A stretch of 32,498 bases of DNA from Ignavibacteriota bacterium (GCA_003155495.1 PMDB01000014.1:1-32498); one strand, 5' to 3'. Shown: positions 1 through 11,100, counted from the first letter of the stretch. A program made the numbers and translations. The notes: generated from the letters alone by a model not told the origin.

Positions 1-892
1 TGATTATTGCAGCGATTTCAAGCAAAGATGCAGTCCCGTGTTCTGGAAACGGTAAGCAGCGTGTTTTTTCTATAAGTCTCTGCTTCGTTTTTAGCATAAT
101 CGAATCTTTCGGAGCATGAAGAAGAAGCGTTTGATATGACGTATTCGAACTAAGATATTCTCCTATCAATAAAGCTTGTTCAGTTGAAATTCTTCTTTCA
201 GAGTCATTCGCAGAAAGATTGAATATAATATAAGGGAGTCCTTTATTCCCGGAAAGCAAACGCGGTTGAAGGTTGTGTTTCGTCCAATACGCTTGGATGA
301 CCTCTCCTGTCTTACGATCAATGATGATATCATACGATAATTGATCCGGGTTTAGGCGGACATTGAACACCATTTTGATGATCGATGCAAGAGTTTCAAC
401 CATGTGATTATGTTGACGAGTGAGTCTTAGGAGGATGTTGAAATAGAATCTGTATTTCGCATCCCCCTGCCCTATCTTTATTCCATTGGGTGCGACCAGA
501 TTAGCGAGAATTCCTCCACTCGTTGTTCTATTAAAAACAAGATTGAGGACAACATCATACTGTTCTTTCCGTGCACGTTTGATTTCCTTCCACATCTGCC
601 ACCAAGAAGAAGAAAGGATGTGAATTGTGTCGACATTGTGATTGTTCTGAATGATTTCTGAGTTGGCTTTACTCGCGAAGACTCCGATTCGCAAGTGAGG
701 ATAAACTTCCTTCAAACCCTTAAAGATAGGTGTCGTGACAATCATATCTCCAATTCGGTCATACCGTAAGATGAGAACGCTTTTAATAGATCGGATATCA
801 ATAGGTATATTTTTTTCAGTGTTGCGGAATATCCCTCGAAGGACTGGATAGACAATGTGATGTCTCCACCAATATTCTAATTTTTTGATCAT
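1..892 (-). CDS. Glycosyltransferase family 9 (heptosyltransferase-like), cut by the window edge
   Basis: An open frame begins at the ATG at 892-890 and runs without a stop to base 1, so 297 codons are visible and the C-terminus lies outside the window. The N-terminal strand carries Asp-Arg-Ile-Gly-Asp at residues 45-49, followed by a TTPIFKGLKEVYP segment. This is the signature N-terminal half of GT9 enzymes, which transfer heptose or related sugars from nucleotide donors to the growing lipopolysaccharide core at the inner face of the inner membrane. A short amphipathic stretch precedes it. The ATG lies 4 nt after the stop of another GT9 gene, so the two are almost certainly co-transcribed. 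The product resembles its neighbour in layout, but the two differ in most positions outside the motif, so they are old paralogues rather than a recent duplication. The acceptor sugar cannot be told from sequence. Confidence 0.85.
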   Translation of the reverse strand, partial: MIKKLEYWWRHHIVYPVLRGIFRNTEKNIPIDIRSIKSVLILRYDRIGDMIVTTPIFKGLKEVYPHLRIGVFASKANSEIIQNNHNVDTIHILSSSWWQMWKEIKRARKEQYDVVLNLVFNRTTSGGILANLVAPNGIKIGQGDAKYRFYFNILLRLTRQHNHMVETLASIIKMVFNVRLNPDQLSYDIIIDRKTGEVIQAYWTKHNLQPRLLSGNKGLPYIIFNLSANDSERRISTEQALLIGEYLSSNTSYQTLLLHAPKDSIMLKTKQRLIEKTRCLPFPEHGTASLLEIAAII

Positions 893-896
893 TCTT

Positions 897-2018
897 TTAT
901 TTTGGTTCTGATACGCCTATTTCAGCTTCTTTACGTGATCGCCGAATAAGTCTTTCTAAAGCATCTTGAACTTGAGTAACTGGAATCATCGATAGATCAT
1001 CTACATCTGTTACGATACATTCATAATCAGTCCCATAAGGTTCCCAGATGCGTATCGTTTTGTTTGATTGAACATAAAGTACAACAGCTCCGACTTTAAA
1101 GGCAGATGCTAAATGTACAGCAGCTGTATCTGGAGTAACTAAGAATGACAATCGTTTAATAAAGGCAGCGAATTGATCAAACGATGATGTTACCGGCGAG
1201 AGAACGACACGCTGATTAGATTCGGCTATCATTTGGGCGCGCCGCTCGTCAGATGGTTGATAGAGTACCAATGATGTATATTCTGGATACATGTTTCTCA
1301 AGTGATTCAGAAGTCCCTTGAAGTTCTCGACACCCCAAAATCGTACATTACTACCGGCAGAAATATTTACACCGATGATGGGATGAGAGAATATGTTATT
1401 TTTCCGCATAAAACGATCGACGAATTCCTCAGACTCAAAGGATGTATAGTATCGAACAGTAAGTATTTCTTCACGAGGATTAATGTTAAAGGGGATCAGT
1501 AATTGTGCGATCCTATCGATAATATGTGTCTCACAACGCGAAAGCATAGGCACGATAATATCATAGACAAATCTATTATCCTTGTCAATTCCTACATTCC
1601 ATTTTGCGTTGATCAGTAAACAGAGAACAGTTGAAGTAGTCGAGGGATTATCCATCAGATCGATAACAAAGTCATAGTGTTCGTTTCTCAACGCTCTGAT
1701 TAAGGAAATGATTCTTCCTATTTTCTTTCTGTACATCCAACGTGTATGAATCAGTGGATCATTTTCCAGAACAAAATAGTTTCTTTCACTCAAGAGCACA
1801 TCTAGTATCGCGCGGGGGTAATGTTTTTTAAGAACTCCAAGCAAAGGTGTCGAAATCAGAACGTCACCGATCCTGTCTTGACGGATAAAAAGAAACCTGC
1901 AAGTATTAAAATCAATGTTGCTTTGAAGAGCATTGTTTCGCCGGAACAATCGCCCGAGCAATTGAATCAGCATCCGGCGAAACCAGCGTTCGATACGTTT
2001 TTGAACTGGATCTTTCAT
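897..2018 (-). CDS. Glycosyltransferase family 9 (heptosyltransferase-like)
   Basis: The 373-aa product has a basic, amphipathic N-terminus (residues 1-30, many Arg) and then Asp-Arg-Ile-Gly-Asp at 48-52 with STPLLGVLKKHYP, the GT9 N-terminal fold. The C-terminal half has the GT9 donor-binding features: an NISAGSNVRFW strand-loop and, near residue 300, TPDTAAVHLASAF, where the family keeps a conserved D-x-A-x-x-H-[LI]-A pattern. Length is usual for the family. The likely role is sugar transfer in lipopolysaccharide core assembly on the cytoplasmic face of the inner membrane; donor and acceptor are unknown. Its ATG overlaps the stop of the upstream ABC exporter in an ATGA (2015-2018), so translation is probably coupled. 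A second GT9 gene follows after 4 nt. Confidence 0.88.
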   Translation of the reverse strand: MKDPVQKRIERWFRRMLIQLLGRLFRRNNALQSNIDFNTCRFLFIRQDRIGDVLISTPLLGVLKKHYPRAILDVLLSERNYFVLENDPLIHTRWMYRKKIGRIISLIRALRNEHYDFVIDLMDNPSTTSTVLCLLINAKWNVGIDKDNRFVYDIIVPMLSRCETHIIDRIAQLLIPFNINPREEILTVRYYTSFESEEFVDRFMRKNNIFSHPIIGVNISAGSNVRFWGVENFKGLLNHLRNMYPEYTSLVLYQPSDERRAQMIAESNQRVVLSPVTSSFDQFAAFIKRLSFLVTPDTAAVHLASAFKVGAVVLYVQSNKTIRIWEPYGTDYECIVTDVDDLSMIPVTQVQDALERLIRRSRKEAEIGVSEPK

Positions 2019-3850
2019 GAAACAGAATTGTCGGCAAATTGAAGAGAATGCAAGCGCCGGTACAATCCGCTTTCTATGCTGAGAAGCTCCTCATGTGTTC
2101 CAACTTCCACAATTCTGCCCGAATCTATGACAACAATGCGGTCACAATGTGCAATCGTTGATAACCGGTGAGCAATAATAAATGAAGTTCTTCCTTCCAT
2201 GAGCCGATCGAGGGCTTCTTGTACCATGAGTTCTGATTCCGTGTCGAGTGCAGACGTTGCTTCATCCAACAAAAGGATTCTCGGATTACGAAGAATCGCA
2301 CGGGCAATCGCAATTCTTTGTCTCTGACCACCCGAAAGCTGAAGTCCTCGTTCACCTACTTCAGTATCGTAACCCTTTTCTAATTTTTCAATAAACACAT
2401 GTGCATTGGCAGCCTTTGCCGCTTCAATAACTTCGTCGTGCTGCGCTTCGAGTCTGCCATAACGAATATTCTCAAAGATTGTACCTGAGAATAGTATGAC
2501 ATCTTGTGGCACAATCGCAATTTGACTCCTGAGCCCGAAGAGATCGATATCCTGAATATTCATCCCATCAACAAAGATAGCACCTTCGGACAATTCATAG
2601 AACCGTGGGATCAGGTTGACCAATGTACTTTTTCCTCCGCCGCTCGGTCCCACAAGTGCTACTTTTTCACCTGAAGCAACAATCAGATTGACCTCTTTAA
2701 GCGCTTGAATATCTCCAGCATAAGCAAATGATACGTTCCGAAATTCAACAGTACCTTCTTTAATTATGAGTGATGGAGCAGAGATCCTATTCGTTTCTAT
2801 TGGAAGATCAAGTATTTCAAAAATATATCCTGCAGAAACGAGTGTCTTTTGAATCCTCGCTGCACCCTCACCTAATGCTTTTACCGGTTGTCTCAAATTG
2901 ACTATTAAAAATATAAATAAGATCATCATATCTATTGCCATCGCTCCAGTGATAAAAAGATATCCACAAAAGATCACGAGTAATAATACAGCAGTTGTAT
3001 TGAACAGTTCATTGGTCGAACTTAAGAGTGCAATAGCACGTACAATTTTCATCGAAAAATGATAATTACTGCCGACTTTATTTCTGAATACCCTCTTTTC
3101 CTCCTCTTCCCTTGTGAAAGATTTAACAATACGTACCGCAGCGATTCGCTCCTGTAAAAATGCCGAAATATCTGCTAGAGTATTTGTGATATCATGACTG
3201 TGTTTTCGAATTCGATCACCATACCTCCTCGAAATCTCTCCTGAAAGAGAAAATATAATTATTGTAACAATAGCTAATTTCCAATTTGTTATAAAGACCG
3301 CAGTGGCAAAAAATAATGTATAAACAAGATTTTGTGCTATTTCTATGATCTGAATTAAAGATTGTTCAAGATTGAACACATCGTTTGTAATTCGCGACAT
3401 AATATAGCCCGTCTTATTCTCGTCAAAATAACGCACAGGCAAAGCAATGATTCGATTGAAGAGATCAACGCGGAATCGTACTAATATTTTTTGCTGCACA
3501 GAACTCATGACGTATTCGCGAATGTATACAAATGTCACTTTCATGAGTACAACAATGAATGCGACAATTGCAAATCTATAAATAAACTGGAAGCTTTCAT
3601 CATTTCCATGAATCGTGGTTGAATAAAAAATATAATCAAACACTTTCATAACAACAGGAACAAGAATCTCCTGACCTGATCGCACTTGTAAACTAATTGA
3701 TTGAAGAACATCAATAAGGCGTGAAGCTAAAAATGCGTAAGATATTTCGGATAAACTCATAATGGCGACAGCTATAAGTCCAGCTACAATTCGCCATTTA
3801 TATATTTTAAAATATTTCAGAAGCCGAAGAAAGGTTTTTAATGGACTCAT
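2015..3850 (-). CDS. ABC exporter, fused permease and ATPase (MsbA-like)
   Basis: This is a 611-aa half-transporter. An N-terminal membrane domain (about residues 20-325) has six hydrophobic segments, and the ATPase follows: Walker A GPSGGGKST at 401-409, signature LSGGQRQR at 505-512, Walker B ILLLDE at 525-530, then an IIAHRLST H-loop near 560. The layout is type IV ABC exporter, which works as a homodimer or heterodimer. Because two glycosyltransferases of lipopolysaccharide type follow directly (the first by ATGA overlap), the simplest reading is a lipid A/core flippase like MsbA. Multidrug or peptide exporters share the same domains, so the substrate is inferred from context only. About 79 bp separate it from uvrC upstream, and I see no convincing promoter there. 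Confidence 0.85.
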   Translation of the reverse strand: MSPLKTFLRLLKYFKIYKWRIVAGLIAVAIMSLSEISYAFLASRLIDVLQSISLQVRSGQEILVPVVMKVFDYIFYSTTIHGNDESFQFIYRFAIVAFIVVLMKVTFVYIREYVMSSVQQKILVRFRVDLFNRIIALPVRYFDENKTGYIMSRITNDVFNLEQSLIQIIEIAQNLVYTLFFATAVFITNWKLAIVTIIIFSLSGEISRRYGDRIRKHSHDITNTLADISAFLQERIAAVRIVKSFTREEEEKRVFRNKVGSNYHFSMKIVRAIALLSSTNELFNTTAVLLLVIFCGYLFITGAMAIDMMILFIFLIVNLRQPVKALGEGAARIQKTLVSAGYIFEILDLPIETNRISAPSLIIKEGTVEFRNVSFAYAGDIQALKEVNLIVASGEKVALVGPSGGGKSTLVNLIPRFYELSEGAIFVDGMNIQDIDLFGLRSQIAIVPQDVILFSGTIFENIRYGRLEAQHDEVIEAAKAANAHVFIEKLEKGYDTEVGERGLQLSGGQRQRIAIARAILRNPRILLLDEATSALDTESELMVQEALDRLMEGRTSFIIAHRLSTIAHCDRIVVIDSGRIVEVGTHEELLSIESGLYRRLHSLQFADNSVS

Positions 3851-3929
3851 ACTATTGGTAACTTACTATTATTTCATCCGATTCGCAATTTATGACTCAT
3901 CACGCTTATGACACAGTTCCATTTAATGT

Positions 3930-5798
3930 TTATTCTTTTTCTGTATGATCGAAATATTCTAAAATCTTCTTTCCGACTGCTTCGCCAACAATTTCTGCAA
4001 GTTGTTCCTCTGTGGCAAACTTTACACCTTGCACAGAACCGAATGCTTCAAGCAATTCCCCTGCACGCTTCTTTCCTACACCTTTGATCAAATCTAACTC
4101 TGTCTGAAGTATTCGTTTTGAACGCACCACTCGATGATATGTTATGGCAAAACGATGCGCTTCATCCCTGATTTGTTGCAGTAGCCGCAGGCCAGATGAT
4201 GTTCGGGGCAGCTGAATAGGTTCACTTTGATGGGGCAAGAACACCTCTTCAAGCTTTTTCGCCAATCCGAGTATGGGTAGCGTATTCAATCCTAAAGAAC
4301 CCAATACTTCCACCGCACTCGAAAGCTGCCCTTTACCTCCATCAACCATAATTAAATTTGGGATTTCATCATTTTCTCGAAGAAGTCTCTCATACCTGCG
4401 CTTCACCACTTCCTGCATGCTCGCGAAATCATTTTGTCCTTCAACGGAATGTATTTTGAATTTCCGATATTCGCTTTTCTTCGGCTTGCCATCCATAAAG
4501 ACCACCATGGAGGCAACGGTATCTGTTTCTTGAATATTAGATATATCGAAACACTCGATTCTTCGTGGAAGAGAAGGAAGTCGAAGATCTCTTTGAAGCG
4601 CCACGAGCGAATGAGGGACAATATCTCCGCGTTTGAGTTTTGTCAATTCCATTTCATCTAACCAGAACTGTGCGTTGGTGCGCACAAGTGCTACGAGTTT
4701 TGCCTTGTCTCCTGTCTTTGGGATTTCGACGTTGACCTCATGACCGCTCTGTTTCCGGAGCCATTCTTTAATAATACCTTTGTTCTCCAGCTCATCAGAT
4801 AACAACAAATCAGGCGGAATATCCTCTTGATCAAGGTAGTACCGTTCAAGAACTGCTTCAAGGAGATCACTAAAATATTTTCCGGCAATATTAGAAAGAT
4901 AGATATGCTGACTCCCGATCGTTTTTCCATCGCGAACCTTAAAGACGACCGCACATGCATCATCCTCTTTGGATACAAGTGCAACAATATCCCGATCCGC
5001 TTCAGTTGCATCGACAATTTTCTGCCTCTCCGAATACACCTTGAGTGCATTGATGCGGTTACGAACAGATGCGGCTTCTTCATACTTTGTCGCTTCTGAA
5101 AGCATATCCATTTCCTTCTTCAATACCTCTGTCACGCCTTTAGTCTTTCCGCGAAGCACTTGTGCGGCCTGATCAATCAATACATTGTAATGCCCTCGTG
5201 TCACATATCCTTCACATGGTCCTTCACATTTTTTAATATGATAATCGAGACACACTTTGAATTTATTCTGTGAAATAGAAGATTCAGCGAGATCATAATT
5301 ACAGCTTCGGATCAAAAATATATCACGTATAGTCTTCAGTGCACTCCGCATCGCTTTCACGTCGGTGTATGGCCCGAAGTAACGATATCCAGGGATCTTT
5401 CTTCTCGTAACGAACACTCGAGGATACATTTCTTTCGTAAGAGCAATAAAGGGATAACTTTTATCGTCTTTGAGTACGACATTATAACGCGGCTTCAGCT
5501 GTTTGATAAGATTGGCTTCAAGAATGAGCGCTTCAATTTCGCTGTCGGTGACAGTGAGTTCTACATCAACAATCTTGGCAACCATTGCATCGATCCGCGT
5601 GTCAGGTACTCGTGATCTGTGGAAGTACTGGCGAACTCGATTACGTAAATTCTGTGCTTTTCCAATATAAATAACTTTTCCATCGTTGTTCTTGAATTGG
5701 TACACACCAGGTTTTGCCGGAAGAGCATCAAGCTTTTCGACCAAGGAAAGATCTTTAACAGCGAGTGTGAATGTTGCCTCATTCACTGGATTCACCAT
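3930..5798 (-). CDS. uvrC: Excinuclease ABC subunit C
   Basis: UvrC makes both incisions around a bulky lesion in nucleotide-excision repair after UvrA-UvrB loading. The 622-aa product has the full order of domains. A GIY-YIG nuclease lies at the N-terminus (GVYQF at 31-35, YIG at 44-46). A cysteine-containing segment follows, then a UVR (UvrB-binding) helix pair near residues 205-240. The RNase H-like second nuclease has IECFDISN, the metal-binding IMVDGGKGQ and DEAHRFAITYHR. A tandem helix-hairpin-helix closes the protein (IKGVGKKRAGELLEAFGS). Length is typical. The gene is co-directional with its neighbours but not functionally linked to them; the upstream gene ends 62 bp before its ATG. 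Confidence 0.97.
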   Translation of the reverse strand: MVNPVNEATFTLAVKDLSLVEKLDALPAKPGVYQFKNNDGKVIYIGKAQNLRNRVRQYFHRSRVPDTRIDAMVAKIVDVELTVTDSEIEALILEANLIKQLKPRYNVVLKDDKSYPFIALTKEMYPRVFVTRRKIPGYRYFGPYTDVKAMRSALKTIRDIFLIRSCNYDLAESSISQNKFKVCLDYHIKKCEGPCEGYVTRGHYNVLIDQAAQVLRGKTKGVTEVLKKEMDMLSEATKYEEAASVRNRINALKVYSERQKIVDATEADRDIVALVSKEDDACAVVFKVRDGKTIGSQHIYLSNIAGKYFSDLLEAVLERYYLDQEDIPPDLLLSDELENKGIIKEWLRKQSGHEVNVEIPKTGDKAKLVALVRTNAQFWLDEMELTKLKRGDIVPHSLVALQRDLRLPSLPRRIECFDISNIQETDTVASMVVFMDGKPKKSEYRKFKIHSVEGQNDFASMQEVVKRRYERLLRENDEIPNLIMVDGGKGQLSSAVEVLGSLGLNTLPILGLAKKLEEVFLPHQSEPIQLPRTSSGLRLLQQIRDEAHRFAITYHRVVRSKRILQTELDLIKGVGKKRAGELLEAFGSVQGVKFATEEQLAEIVGEAVGKKILEYFDHTEKE

Positions 5799-5860
5799 AA
5801 TTTACCGCTATGTATTTCATAAAAATCATATTACGAACTCAAGTGTACCTCTGATTTTTT

Positions 5861-6772
5861 TTATGTTTCACTCATTTTGCGGCGGTAGACGGCAACGAGA
5901 TCACCAATGGTAGCAACTGCAACGCCAATGAGAACAATCGTTGAGCCTATGTATGCTGTTGATGTAAATCCTTCTCCCATCATAATCACACCAATGAATA
6001 CTGCTATCACTGGAGTGATAAATGCAGACAGAGACAGGATAACAGCTTCTATGTGCTTGACTAACCAGAAGTAAATAACAAATGTAACGACGGTACAAAA
6101 AATGGAAAGATAAACGAGCGACCCTATTGCTTTTATGTCGAATAGAACTGTGGAATAATCCTCAATACCAACGCTGATAGCAAACAGAATTATTGCGCTC
6201 AATAGCATTGGCCAAAAGTTGAGCACTACCGGATGCATTTGCTTGGCGAATCGTCGTAAAGCAATCAATCCAAAGGCTTGGATAATTGCTCCAATGATGA
6301 GTGCAATCATCCCTAAAAGAGTTGTACTGCTCACATCTGAAAGACCATTGTTGAAGATGACAACCACTCCAAGGAACCCGAGAACCATACCCACGACGCG
6401 TTGAGGCGTCATTCGTTCATCAGGAAGAAAGAAATATGAGAAGATTGTAACCCAAAGTGGGAACGTAGCGAAAAGAACGGACGCAAGCCCTGAGTTCACC
6501 CGGATTTGAGCCCAGTAAATCAACACAAAAGGGATGGTGAACGATGTACTGCAAAGAATGAACACCAGCTTCCAGAAGTTCTTATCGGTCGGAACACCTA
6601 AGCGCCTCACAATGATGACCAGCCCAAGAATAATACTTGCGATGAAAAACCTAATTCCTAGCGAGAGAAATGGCGGAATAGTTTCAAGACCGAGCTTTAC
6701 CGCTGCCCATGATGAACCCCAGAGAAGACAAATGACAAGAAACCCGGAATAGATTCTTAAACGCACCGACAT
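5861..6772 (-). CDS. EamA/DMT-family inner-membrane transporter
   Basis: The 303-aa protein consists almost entirely of hydrophobic helices, about ten, arranged as two tandem halves of five. The first half opens with LLWGSSWAAVKLGLE, and each half ends in a G-rich helix (VVGMVLGFLGVVVIF; STIVLIGVAVATIG). This is the drug/metabolite transporter (EamA) layout. Members export amino acids, amines or other metabolites, and the substrate here cannot be predicted. Its ATG lies 19 bp after the era stop with a GAAAGAG purine stretch as a plausible ribosome-binding site, so it is probably co-transcribed with era. The C-terminus ends in a short basic tail, expected in the cytoplasm. Confidence 0.85.
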   Translation of the reverse strand: MSVRLRIYSGFLVICLLWGSSWAAVKLGLETIPPFLSLGIRFFIASIILGLVIIVRRLGVPTDKNFWKLVFILCSTSFTIPFVLIYWAQIRVNSGLASVLFATFPLWVTIFSYFFLPDERMTPQRVVGMVLGFLGVVVIFNNGLSDVSSTTLLGMIALIIGAIIQAFGLIALRRFAKQMHPVVLNFWPMLLSAIILFAISVGIEDYSTVLFDIKAIGSLVYLSIFCTVVTFVIYFWLVKHIEAVILSLSAFITPVIAVFIGVIMMGEGFTSTAYIGSTIVLIGVAVATIGDLVAVYRRKMSET

Positions 6773-6791
6773 CTATACAACTCTTTCAATC

Positions 6792-7697
6792 TTAACTATG
6801 ATAACCGAGTTGACGAATGATCGTCTCATTTTCACGCCACTTTTCACGTACCTTCACATGAAGCTCAAGAAATACCTCCTGCTGCAAAAAGTTTTCAATT
6901 TCCCTGCGTGCCTCAGTACCGATTTCCTTAAGCGCCTCTCCTTTTTTACCTATGACGATACCTTTTTGTGAATCGCGTTCAACAATAATATCTGCATTGA
7001 TGAGTGTCTTGCCTGTTTCACGTTCCTTGAATTCACGAATCTCTACTGCTGTAGAATAGGGAATTTCTTCCCGGAACTTCTCAAAAAGTTTTTCCCTGAT
7101 AAACTCCGCAACAAAGAACCGTTCAGGATATTCACTCACAATATCTTTAGGATAGAATGCTTCATGTTCTGGTAAATATTGAATAATCGTTTTTAGAATT
7201 GCATCAAGATTGTCTCGTTTGAGAGCAGAGATGGGAATAATTTCCTTGAATTGTTTTTCCTGAGCAAATGTCTGGATGATGGGCAGTAATTCTACTTTGT
7301 TTGCTTTGTCTACCTTGTTGATGACCAGAAATACAGGTTTGGTTTTGCACAGCGGCAGAACGCGCATACTTACTTCTTCCGGCAGTTTCGTCTTTCGCGA
7401 TGCATCAGCCATCACAAGAATAATATCTGCATCTGCGAGTGCGCTTTCAGCGTGTTTGACCATCTCTTTGTGCAGAAGATATTTCGGCTTGAGCAGTCCG
7501 GGTGTATCTAAAAAAATAATTTGTGCATCTTCTCGACTGAGAATTCCCAAAACACGCTGACGCGTTGTCTGCGGTTTGTTCGTTACAATCGAAATCTTTT
7601 GATCTAGAAACGCATTGAGAAGTGTCGATTTTCCGACGTTGGGCTCACCCACAATTGCAACATACCCGGCTTTATATTTTGTTTTAATTTCTTCCAT
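6792..7697 (-). CDS. era: GTPase Era
   Basis: Era is an essential GTPase that binds the 3' end of 16S rRNA and assists 30S maturation. The 301-aa protein has G1 GEPNVGKST at residues 17-25, G3 DTPG, G4 NKVD and a G5 SALK. The C-terminal KH RNA-binding domain contains the GIVIGKKGEALKEIG loop. Length and order are standard. The ATG is preceded only by TTAAAAA, with no recognisable Shine-Dalgarno sequence. A hairpin terminator for the upstream glnB ends 10 nt before this start codon, so transcripts must either read through it or be processed. See the separate terminator entry. Confidence 0.97.
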   Translation of the reverse strand: MEEIKTKYKAGYVAIVGEPNVGKSTLLNAFLDQKISIVTNKPQTTRQRVLGILSREDAQIIFLDTPGLLKPKYLLHKEMVKHAESALADADIILVMADASRKTKLPEEVSMRVLPLCKTKPVFLVINKVDKANKVELLPIIQTFAQEKQFKEIIPISALKRDNLDAILKTIIQYLPEHEAFYPKDIVSEYPERFFVAEFIREKLFEKFREEIPYSTAVEIREFKERETGKTLINADIIVERDSQKGIVIGKKGEALKEIGTEARREIENFLQQEVFLELHVKVREKWRENETIIRQLGYHS

Positions 7698-7707
7698 TTT
7701 TTAAGAC

Positions 7708-7740
7708 AAAAAAGCGTTCCGTCTTTCCATGACAGAACGC
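7708..7740 (-). terminator. Rho-independent terminator between glnB and era
   Basis: On the minus strand a 10-bp stem (bases 7740-7731 pairing with 7723-7714, with one G-T pair) encloses a 7-nt loop and is followed at once by six T at 7713-7708. It lies 54 nt after the glnB stop, as expected for a terminator of the secA-glnB transcript. Its U-tract ends 10 nt before the era ATG, which leaves no room for a normal era promoter downstream of it. Confidence 0.8.
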
Positions 7741-7794
7741 CCAGAATAATTTTCCTAATGTTACTTACACTATGCGCGCAGCGATGCCGATTCC

Positions 7795-8160
<366 letters not shown>

Positions 8161-11100
8161 TTAACCGCCATGACAATTTTTATATTTTTTGCCGCTGCCG
8201 CAAGGACATGGATCGTTTCTCCCAATCTTCGGACCAACACGTATTTGTTGAACCCGCGGAGCACTCGTTTGTTGTGCTCTTTGTGGCCCATCTGATGAGG
8301 AAACAGGTTCTTTATTTGCAGCAAATCCGGCTCCTGCCGCAGAATCGTGTGTCAGCACCATATCTTCTCGCCGCATGGGGCGACGTGCTCTTTGCGTAGG
8401 AAGCTGCTCAGGATGTTCAGGATAAAGCTTCAGTACCAAATTGAGAACGTCGGTCGCAATCAGGTCCATTAACTCCATAAACATCTTAAACGCTTCACCT
8501 TTGTATTCAACTAAAGGATCTTTTTGTCCATATCCTCTCAAGTGAATACCTTCTTTCAAGTCGTCCATCTCGCGCAAGTGGTCGCGCCATTTTACATCGA
8601 TCACTTGCAGCATCGCCATCTTTTCAAGTGTCGACATAAGATCCGAACCTATTTGTTCCTCCTTCCGTTTATAAAATTCTTGAGTCACCCTGATAATTTC
8701 ATCTGCGATACCCCTTTCACCTAATGTCTGGAACTGCTCTGGTGTGAGACTGAGATCTGCAAGAAAACGTGCCCGTACTTCATTTCGAAGCCCTTCAATA
8801 TCTCCTTCCGGAAAATACACTTCTACAAGCTTATCAATGGCATCACGCATCATATCGAATATGTCATCCCGCAGATGCTCCCCCAGCAATGCGTGTCGAC
8901 GTCTGGCATAAATGACTTCGCGCTGCTGGTTCATGACATTGTCATATTCTAAGAGCCGTTTCCGAATACCGTAGTTATTTTCTTCAACTTTTTTTTGCGC
9001 TCGTTCAACTGAGCGCGTAATCATCGGATGCTGAATCACTTCACCTTCCTTCAATCCCATCCGATCCATGATCTTTGCAATGCGTTCACTTCCGAATAAA
9101 CGCATGAGATCATCTTCGAGAGAAAGATAAAAAAGCGAGGATCCTGGATCGCCCTGACGGCCCGCACGGCCACGAAGTTGTCGATCGATGCGCCGGGCCT
9201 CATGTCGTTCAGTTCCAATAATATGTAATCCACCGTTGTCTCTCACTCCCGGGCCTAATTTGATATCTGTTCCACGGCCAGCCATATTCGTCGAGATGGT
9301 GACGGCGCCCGGTAATCCAGCGTTCCCTACGACCTCTGCCTCTCGTTGGTGTTGTTTCGCATTCAAGACATTATGTGGAATGCCTTTCCGCTTGAGCATC
9401 CGACTAATCGTTTCTGAAACATCTACACTTGTCGTTCCAACTAGTACGGGCCTTTGAATGGCACGCATCTTTTCAATTTCAGCAATCACTGCGTTGTATT
9501 TTTCACGTCTCGTCTTGAATACTTGATCATCCTTATCATCGCGCACCATCGGCTTGTTTGTCGGAATGACAACAACATCAAGTTTGTAGATGTCATAAAA
9601 TTCCGCGGCTTCTGTTTCCGCAGTTCCTGTCATACCGGCGAGCTTTTTGTACATTCTGAAATAATTTTGAAGCGTAACCGTTGCAAGAGTCTGAGTATCA
9701 CGTTCTACCTTAACACCTTCTTTTGCCTCAATAGCTTGATGAAGCCCTTCTGAGTAACGCCTACCTGAGAGTAGACGACCTGTGAATTCATCCACAATCA
9801 TGATCTTACCATCTTCTGATACGACGTATTCAACATCTTTTTCGTACAGACTATACGCTTTGAGAAGTTGATGGATCGTATGGATACGGTCATTTCGTTC
9901 GGCAAACAGTTTATTTGCTTCGTCTTTCCTTTTCTGTTTCTCATCAATGGAAATAGTTGCATCACCTTCTATCATACTCAATTCTGTACCAATATCCGGG
10001 ATGACAAATAGATCTTTATTGTTTCCAGGATATCCTTGAGCAAGAAACTCACGTCCTTTTTCCGTGAGATCGATAAGATGCGATTTTTCATCCGTGCTGA
10101 AATAGAGTTCATCATCGACCTCGTGCATTCGCGCACTTTGATCCTGCATATACTCACGCTCTGTTTTTTGCATAAGTATCTTATTGGATGGCTCGGAAAG
10201 GAGTTTCATCAACTTCTTATTCTTCGGCAACCCCCTCTGAGCGCGTAGTAATTGAACTCCGGCTTCATCCATCCGTCCCTGTGTTAAGTACGTTTCTGCT
10301 TCAGAAGTAATTTTCGCAACATAGTTTTGCTGTGCTCTGACCAATCGGTCAACATACGGTTTCATTTCATCGAACTTATGGTCTTCACTTGCCACCGGTC
10401 CGCTGATAATGAGAGGTGTTCGCGCTTCGTCAATCAAAACCGAATCCACTTCATCCACAATCGCGTAGTTGTAGGGACGTTGAACCATTTCGTCGGCACT
10501 CACCACCATATTGTCACGCAAGTAATCAAATCCAAATTCATTATTCGTACCGTAGGTAATATCAGCGGCATATTGAATCCGCCGTTGGTGAGGATCCATA
10601 TTTTGCAAGATACAAGCGACTTTCAATCCTAAAAACTCAAATACTTTACCCATCCACAGACTATCGCGGAGTGCAAGATAATCGTTTACGGTAACGATAT
10701 GTACACCTCGTCCAGTAAGCGCGTTGAGATATGTAGGCAGCGTGGCTACAAGCGTTTTCCCTTCACCAGTGGTCATTTCTGCGATCTTGCCTTTATGCAG
10801 CACAACGCCACCCATTAATTGAACGTCAAACGGTACCATGTCCCAAACAATCTTCGTACCGGCAACATCCCATGACTGCCCTACCAATCGACGGCAGGCA
10901 TCCTTAACAACGGCAAATGCTTCCGGAAGGATTTCATTCAACACTTCCTCAATTTGCCCATCAAGCTGCTTGTTGAGTTCATCTATCTTTGTATAGAGAC
11001 CTTCACGTTCTTCAAATAAGTCTGATTGTTTCAGTGTATCTTTCGCCTGGGCTATCTCATCTTCAGTGGTTTTTATGTACTCTTGAATTCTCTGGCGAAA

